From positions 1 through 9,813 of the forward strand of contig JAAXIR010000120.1 in assembly GCA_012270265.1 (NCBI GenBank): a stretch of DNA of 9,813 nucleotides. Reading direction: 5' to 3'. Shown in pieces: positions 5,677 through 9,813 of this stretch (position 1 is the stretch's first letter; each line of letters begins with the position of its first letter). Both the position numbers and the translations under genes were made by a program. The notes under the pieces were generated by a model that worked only from the letters and a program-made list of their open reading frames with translations, was not told where the DNA came from and did no database searches. The DNA is from Candidatus Poseidoniales archaeon (lineage in GTDB: Archaea; Thermoplasmatota; Poseidoniia; Poseidoniales; Poseidoniaceae).

Positions 5677-6651
5677 ATGGCTAGGTGGGCACCTCATCTC
5701 ATTGGATTGCTTACGCCAATATCTGCTGCTGTCACCTTGTTGATCGGCGGCTGGTGGATGCTTACGCCGATCATCTTGTTGCTAGGGCTGTATCCGTTTC
5801 TTGATTCGATTGCAGGTTCATCAACCGTTCACGATGTCGAAGAGGAAGGCCGAGGTCACAACGTTATCGTACACCTTCATGGCATCCTTGTTCCAATTGT
5901 TGTGATTTGTCTTCTGTACAGAATTTGGTCGGGACTTGGTTCGGTTTCGATCGTCGTTCCTGCACTTTCCGCAGGTCTCGCAACCGGTGCAGCCGGCGTT
6001 GTCGCTGCACATGAACTCGGTCACAGGAGACCACGTTCGTCCAGTTGGTGGTTAGGGCGCCTTGATTTGCTGTGCGTCCTCTATTTGCACTTCACAGTCG
6101 AACACAACCATACACACCACAAGCATTGGGCTCGCAAGGTCGATCCAACGAGTTCTCCATGGGGGCGTAGTGTCTATGGTCATCTTGTGCGAACCGTTCC
6201 TCAACAACTCCGGAACGCATACAGAATCAGGAAAAAGGACACAACCATTTCGATCTTCGTCGAAATTGCATTGCTCACATCTCTCGCCGTATGGGGTCTG
6301 CCCTATCTTGCAGCGTTTGTCGGTCAAGCCTTCGTTGCAATCTATTTGCTCGAATTTGTGAATTTCATTCAACATCACGGTCTTGAGCGAGGTGAAGACG
6401 AACGTCCGAATGCAGGACATGCTTGGGAAAGTCGCACACGTTGGTCACGATACACGTTGATGAATCTCCCTCTCCATGCTGCGCATCATCTTCGCTCAAG
6501 CACGCCGTACGAACGACTACGTCCGTACGATGAATCGCCTCAACTCCCTGGTGGCTACTACCAGATGTTCTGGATTGCGTTGATTCCGCCGTTGTTCAAC
6601 CGGCTGATGCAAAAATCTGCCAATCATTCTGGCGGTGTTGGTGGAGCATAG
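5677..6651 (+). CDS. alkB: AlkB-family membrane di-iron monooxygenase (alkane 1-monooxygenase-like)
   Basis: This 324-residue integral membrane protein belongs to the AlkB/XylM hydroxylase family, which uses a di-iron centre, O2 and electrons from rubredoxin to oxidise a terminal methyl group. The histidine boxes are all present: HELGH at residues 112-116, EHNHTHH at 142-148, the family-specific QHHGL at 232-236 (usually EHYGL) and LHAAHH at 266-271. The C-terminal GGYYQMFWIALIPPLF is also typical of AlkB. Hydrophobic spans lie near 6-24, 27-45, 63-82, 90-111, 192-211 and 212-230. It is somewhat shorter than Pseudomonas AlkB (about 400) and has no fused rubredoxin; none is encoded here. The ATG at 5677 is the first in frame after a stop at 5659. 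Its end overlaps the convergent gmd gene by 28 bases. The substrate could be an alkane, a fatty acid or another lipid. Confidence 0.88.
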   Translation: MARWAPHLIGLLTPISAAVTLLIGGWWMLTPIILLLGLYPFLDSIAGSSTVHDVEEEGRGHNVIVHLHGILVPIVVICLLYRIWSGLGSVSIVVPALSAGLATGAAGVVAAHELGHRRPRSSSWWLGRLDLLCVLYLHFTVEHNHTHHKHWARKVDPTSSPWGRSVYGHLVRTVPQQLRNAYRIRKKDTTISIFVEIALLTSLAVWGLPYLAAFVGQAFVAIYLLEFVNFIQHHGLERGEDERPNAGHAWESRTRWSRYTLMNLPLHAAHHLRSSTPYERLRPYDESPQLPGGYYQMFWIALIPPLFNRLMQKSANHSGGVGGA

Positions 6652-7688
6652 CCTCCATCAACAGCTTCCTGAACAATGGCCAAGTCGGATTCAACCATCA
6701 TTTGAATGAGTTGCTCGAATGTTGTCTTGGTTTCCCAGCCGAGTTTTTCCTTCGCATATGCTGGGTCTCCAATCAGCAAATCAACTTCAGCAGGACGGAA
6801 GAATTTGGGATTGGTTCGTACTCGAATGACACCGTTTTGATCGGTTGCCATGGTATCAACACCTTCTCCAGACCAAGTCAATTCCAAGCCAATGTGTGAG
6901 AAGGCGAGACTGATCATATCACGAATGCTGTGGGTTCGACCCGTTGCAATGACGTAATCATCAGGTGCATCTTGTTGAAGCATCTTCCACTGCATCTCAA
7001 CATAATCGCCGGCGAATCCCCAGTCACGCTTGGCATCAACGTTGCCGATGTGGAGGCATTCATCGAAGCCATGCTTGATCCGTGCAGCCATCATGGTCAC
7101 TTTTCGTGTTACGAATTCAAGACCGCGTCGTGGACTTTCGTGGTTGAAGAGGATTCCAGTGCATGCGAACATGTTGTACGACTCACGGTAGTTTCGAGTG
7201 ATTTCAAAGGCCATCACCTTTGCACATCCATACGGAGAACGTGGATGGAACGGGGTCTGCTCGGATTGAGGAACCTCACGCACCTTACCATACTGTTCGC
7301 TGGAGCCCGCTTGGTAGAATCGACAGTCTGGAGCGTGCTTTCGAACAGCTTCAAGACAGCGGAGTGCGCCAAGACCGGTGATATCAGCCGTCATCATTGG
7401 CGAGCGCCACGATTCTGGTACGAACGACATAGCACCGAGGTTGTAGAACTCATCTGGCTTCACTTGGTGTACGGCATTGTCGATTGAGTTTTGATCAGCA
7501 AGATCACCGTTCAAGAGGTGGAAGTTTTCGTTGCTCATCAAGTGGTTGATGAGGTTACGGCCAAGGCTCGGTTGCGATACACGGCGGACCAGTCCATAGA
7601 CGGTGTACCCCTTCTCAAGAAGCAATTCGGCAAGGTAAGAACCATCTTGTCCGGTAATCCCTGTAATGAGTGCAGTCTTCCCGCTCAT
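6624..7688 (-). CDS. gmd: GDP-mannose 4,6-dehydratase
   Basis: This 354-residue cytosolic short-chain dehydrogenase converts GDP-D-mannose to GDP-4-keto-6-deoxymannose, the precursor of GDP-fucose, GDP-rhamnose or related sugars for surface glycans. TGITGQDG at residues 9-16 is the NADP+ loop; SSEQYG at 129-134 and YGCAK at 153-157 supply the catalytic Ser/Glu and Tyr/Lys. ILFNHESPRRG and AKRDWGFAGDYVE are classic GMD signatures. One variant is visible: NLGAMSFVPESW where textbook GMDs have AAQSHV, a form I recall in many prokaryotic homologues. The start at 7688 gives the usual MSGKTALITG beginning; the frame is open to 7730 but those 14 residues are not family-like. No other sugar gene is present in the window. 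It converges on alkB and is divergent from the ABC genes. Confidence 0.93.
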   Translation of the reverse strand: MSGKTALITGITGQDGSYLAELLLEKGYTVYGLVRRVSQPSLGRNLINHLMSNENFHLLNGDLADQNSIDNAVHQVKPDEFYNLGAMSFVPESWRSPMMTADITGLGALRCLEAVRKHAPDCRFYQAGSSEQYGKVREVPQSEQTPFHPRSPYGCAKVMAFEITRNYRESYNMFACTGILFNHESPRRGLEFVTRKVTMMAARIKHGFDECLHIGNVDAKRDWGFAGDYVEMQWKMLQQDAPDDYVIATGRTHSIRDMISLAFSHIGLELTWSGEGVDTMATDQNGVIRVRTNPKFFRPAEVDLLIGDPAYAKEKLGWETKTTFEQLIQMMVESDLAIVQEAVDGGYAPPTPPE

Positions 7689-7708
7689 AGCGAATCCTGA
7701 TGCTTGCC

Positions 7709-7722
7709 TTTTTTCAAAGCGT
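7709..7722 (-). promoter_or_regulatory. Promoter-like element before gmd
   Basis: The minus strand reads ACGCTTTGAAAAAA, close to the ACGCCTTTGAAT copies near the mini-genes and alkB. TTTGAAAA is centred about 26 bases before the gmd ATG, again fitting a leaderless or very short leader. A weak AGGA at 7698-7695 would be an alternative translation signal from a longer transcript. Confidence 0.35.
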
Positions 7723-7784
7723 CGCATCAAAATGTAGAGTCGTCAGATACAAACCATTGTAAAGAAATAACTACGCGATTCTAA

Positions 7785-7794
7785 CTGCATGCAG
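7785..7794. repeat. 10-base palindrome in the gmd/ABC intergenic region
   Basis: CTGCATGCAG is a perfect palindrome 19 bases before the ABC ATPase start. It could be a regulator site, or chance in a 125-base gap. Confidence 0.2.
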
Positions 7795-7813
7795 AAATGC
7801 TGGAGTTTTTGAG

Positions 7814-8521
7814 ATGCTTGAAGTCAATGGTCTAACCAAGAGTTTTGGTTCATTGGATGTGCTAAAAGGCGTCAATATGCAAGTCGAAAAAGGCGAGATG
7901 GTTGCGCTTATGGGGCCTTCTGGTTCTGGTAAGTCAACACTACTGAACATCATCGGAGGCTTACTCGCAGGTGATGGGGGCAGCATCACCCTCGATGAGC
8001 GGACTTACGGGCAAAAAGGACCCTCAAGCGTTGTCGACGTTCGTCGAAACAAGGTTGGTTGGATTTTCCAAGATTTTCACCTTCTCGACAATCTTTCTGC
8101 AGTAGACAATGTTGCCATTGCTCTCGAGTTGTCAGGTGTCCCTTCGAACGAAGCTGTCGCTGCGGCTGAAGAAGCATTGCAGAAAGTTGGTCTCGGCGAC
8201 AGGCTCAATTTCATCCCAGACCAACTCTCTGGTGGACAGCAACAGCGTGTTGCGATTGCTCGAGCCATTGCTGGCAACCGCCCGGTTTTACTGGCGGATG
8301 AGCCGACCGGAAATCTCGATATTGCAAGTGGTAAAGAAGTTCTCAAACTCTTCAAGGATCTCTGTCATGATGAAGAAAACCCCATTTCAATTCTCATGGT
8401 AACGCACGATCCTGACCTTGCTTCGAACGCTGATCGAATGCTTCTTCTCAACGATGGGAAAACGGAAGCATCCGACATTCGCTCTGCTTGGGGCCTTGAT
8501 GAGGAAGGTGAGGAAGAATGA
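7814..8521 (+). CDS. ABC transporter ATP-binding protein, MacB/LolD type
   Basis: This 235-residue ATPase powers an ABC complex with the downstream FtsX-like permease. All nucleotide-binding elements are intact: Walker A GPSGSGKST at residues 34-42, Q-loop Gln86 in WIFQDFHLL, signature LSGGQ at 138-142, Walker B VLLADEP at 158-164 with catalytic Glu163, the D-loop in TGNLD and switch His198 in MVTHDPD. The FQDFHLL and DEPTGNLD wording is typical of the LolD/MacB/FtsE branch, whose members often do mechanical work on envelope lipids or proteins rather than import. The tail is strongly acidic (DEEGEEE). GGAG lies eight bases before the ATG. The stop overlaps the permease start as ATGA, so the two are coupled. 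The substrate cannot be told. Confidence 0.93.
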   Translation: MLEVNGLTKSFGSLDVLKGVNMQVEKGEMVALMGPSGSGKSTLLNIIGGLLAGDGGSITLDERTYGQKGPSSVVDVRRNKVGWIFQDFHLLDNLSAVDNVAIALELSGVPSNEAVAAAEEALQKVGLGDRLNFIPDQLSGGQQQRVAIARAIAGNRPVLLADEPTGNLDIASGKEVLKLFKDLCHDEENPISILMVTHDPDLASNADRMLLLNDGKTEASDIRSAWGLDEEGEEE

Positions 8522-9813
8522 GTGACGATATCTCCGGCTTGCAAGATAGCGACTTCGGCCAGAATCGTTCCCGAGTTCGACGCTACCGACACGCCTTGAT
8601 GGAACTACCAAGTCGACTTCGACTCGCAGGTCAAAGTGCATGGCGTGGTAAAGAGCGAGGCATGGCCGTCATCGCTGGCGTGTTCCTCGCATCGCTTGTT
8701 ATTACCACCGTTCTTGCTTACGGTGTTGGATTGTCCCAACTGTTCTTTGAAGAATCCCTAGATTCCGAACCGTTCGATGCGAAGATTGAGTTCGCCCGAA
8801 CGCCTGTGGAGAACGCCTCAGGGTGGACCAACAATACGACGACGATGACCGAAGTCTGCGATGAATTGATTGATGAATTCTCGGAATTCAACGATTGTAC
8901 CCTCGTTCTTTGACGTCAAGGAATTCACAGTGGTGGCTTCTTCAACATCGAGTTTGTTGTCGCTCAACCACTCGAAATGCGAGCGATCTCTGACAATGAA
9001 AATCCGTTATGGGATTCGATGAATTTCGATTATCCTGAAGCGCTTGATGCAGGCCCACCTATTTCGGACAAGCGAGCCATTCGATTCCTTGGACCTGAAG
9101 CGTTTGATGGTGAGCTGGCCGACCGGCTCGGTGAGAACATCATCGCTGGTTTGGGCGAGTGGCCTACACCAGAAAACATGAGCGAGAACCGCGGTATCAT
9201 CCTTCCATCGACCATTGCAAGTGAAGCGCAAGCCAAGGTTGGTGATGTTCTTGATGAACTCACCTTCGCTTATGTCGTTGATGAATCGACCCTGCTCGAG
9301 GCGAGCATCACCGAAGACAACTGTGATGGTGAAATTACACCTGAAAACAACGAGATGATCTACTGTCGAATGTGGATGACCGTTGAAAATCTCACCGTTA
9401 TGGGTATTTATGAGCCATGGGATTTTGGTAACCCAACGCTTCCATTCAACCCGATTTTTACCACTTGGGAAGTCCTTGAAGAGTCGCAACGAGCGACCTT
9501 GATCGACAACGATCACATGTACCTCGGTGTCACCATTGATCGAGGTCAATTACCAACGACGTCCACGGCTGATGCTGCAGAATGGCTTGAGAACCTAGGA
9601 ACTGAGGTTCAAGATGGCAACTACACCGATGCAGGTGTTGAATTGTACTACACAGACATTGTTTCAGGTACCATTCTTTTCCTCAACATCTTCCTTGGAC
9701 TCATCCAAATTTTCGATTACATCATCATGATTCCAATCGTTTTCCTCTCCATTGCTGTCCTTATCTATGGACTGGTTCTTTCTCTCGAGCAACGACGTCG
9801 TGAGGTCAGTATC
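8518..9813 (+). pseudogene. FtsX-like ABC permease with an in-frame TGA, 3' end outside the window
   Basis: The ATG overlaps the ATPase stop, and the frame encodes a MacB/LolC-type permease: a basic N-terminus, a membrane span near residues 49-72, a large extracytoplasmic domain, then from about 382 a long hydrophobic stretch (TILFLNIFLGLIQIF to AVLIYGLVLSL) leading into LEQRRREVSI, the usual start of the FtsX cytoplasmic loop. The frame remains open at 9813. Codon 132, at 8911-8913, is TGA. Protein-like sequence continues in the same frame on both sides (NDCTLVL, stop, RQGIHSGGFFNIEF) with no other stop, so this is a single nonsense change and not a frameshift. It may be a real disruption, a population variant or a base error; CGA or GGA are one step away. 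Translation as read gives a 131-residue fragment with one membrane span. An internal ATG at 8977 would lack that span. Confidence 0.8.

Noticed and set aside
5658..5684. Eight-codon upstream frame overlapping the alkB start
   Set aside because: It has no ribosome site or conserved partner, and so short a frame is expected by chance.
6930..7487. 185-codon plus-strand open frame
   Set aside because: It is the shadow of gmd, whose motifs are unmistakable on the other strand.
7689..7730. N-terminal extension of gmd
   Set aside because: The 14 added residues are not family-like, would run through the promoter-like element, and the ATG at 7688 gives the usual GMD N-terminus.
8911..8913. Selenocysteine at the permease TGA
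   Set aside because: FtsX-like extracytoplasmic domains are not redox selenoproteins, and I saw no convincing SECIS-like hairpin nearby.
8880..8940. Frameshift as the cause of the permease interruption
   Set aside because: The protein-like reading continues in exactly the same frame after the stop, so no insertion or deletion is needed.
9007..9549. 180-codon minus-strand open frame
   Set aside because: It is antisense to the permease's continuing extracytoplasmic domain, and its translation resembles no family.
1..9813. CRISPR array, tRNA, rRNA, insertion sequence or attachment site
   Set aside because: I found no regularly spaced repeats, cloverleaf-like segments, transposase motifs or flanking repeats on reading both strands; this was by eye, so short or degenerate cases could be missed.

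Overview
The window most likely comes from an archaeon, probably a marine planktonic Euryarchaeota of the Poseidoniales (Marine Group II) type. The strongest evidence is a complete archaeal-type 4-demethylwyosine synthase (Taw1/TYW1) with its full cysteine spacing, an enzyme of archaeal and eukaryotic tRNAPhe modification. A 3-hydroxyacyl-CoA dehydrogenase/enoyl-CoA hydratase fusion in the dehydrogenase-first order, TATA-like elements and Shine-Dalgarno sites matching an archaeal 16S tail agree with this. The lineage within Archaea is inference. I see no mobile element, CRISPR array, tRNA or rRNA.

Layout. Bases 2-55 are the 3' end of an unidentified + strand gene. It converges on an HxlR-type winged-helix regulator (74-529, -). 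Divergent from the regulator is the fused beta-oxidation enzyme (630-2705, +). A compact four-gene minus-strand operon follows (5149 down to 2702): Taw1, a ThiF/E1-like adenylyltransferase, an Rpn11-like JAMM metalloprotease and an 80-residue acidic helical protein. The last three are joined by ATGA and TTGA stop/start overlaps, and the operon's last stop overlaps the stop of the convergent fusion gene. A divergent intergenic region of about 200 bases separates this operon from two tandem, mutually paralogous mini-genes (53 and 39 codons) and an AlkB-family membrane di-iron monooxygenase (5677-6651, +). AlkB converges, with a 28-base overlap, on a GDP-mannose 4,6-dehydratase (7688 down to 6624). 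Divergent from that is a MacB/LolD-type ABC ATPase (7814-8521, +) with an overlapping FtsX-like permease that runs off the window and carries an in-frame TGA.

How they may work together. AlkB could oxidise an alkyl or fatty chain and the fused HAD-ECH enzyme could degrade the resulting acyl-CoA, with the HxlR protein as a candidate local regulator; the link is only proximity. The E1-like/JAMM/small-protein cassette looks like a stripped-down ubiquitin-like or sulfur-carrier module co-transcribed with a tRNA-modification enzyme. No E2 and no recognisable ubiquitin-like protein is present. The most novel items are the paralogous mini-gene pair before alkB, the E1-JAMM cassette, a promoter-like motif repeated before several genes, and the stop codon inside the permease.
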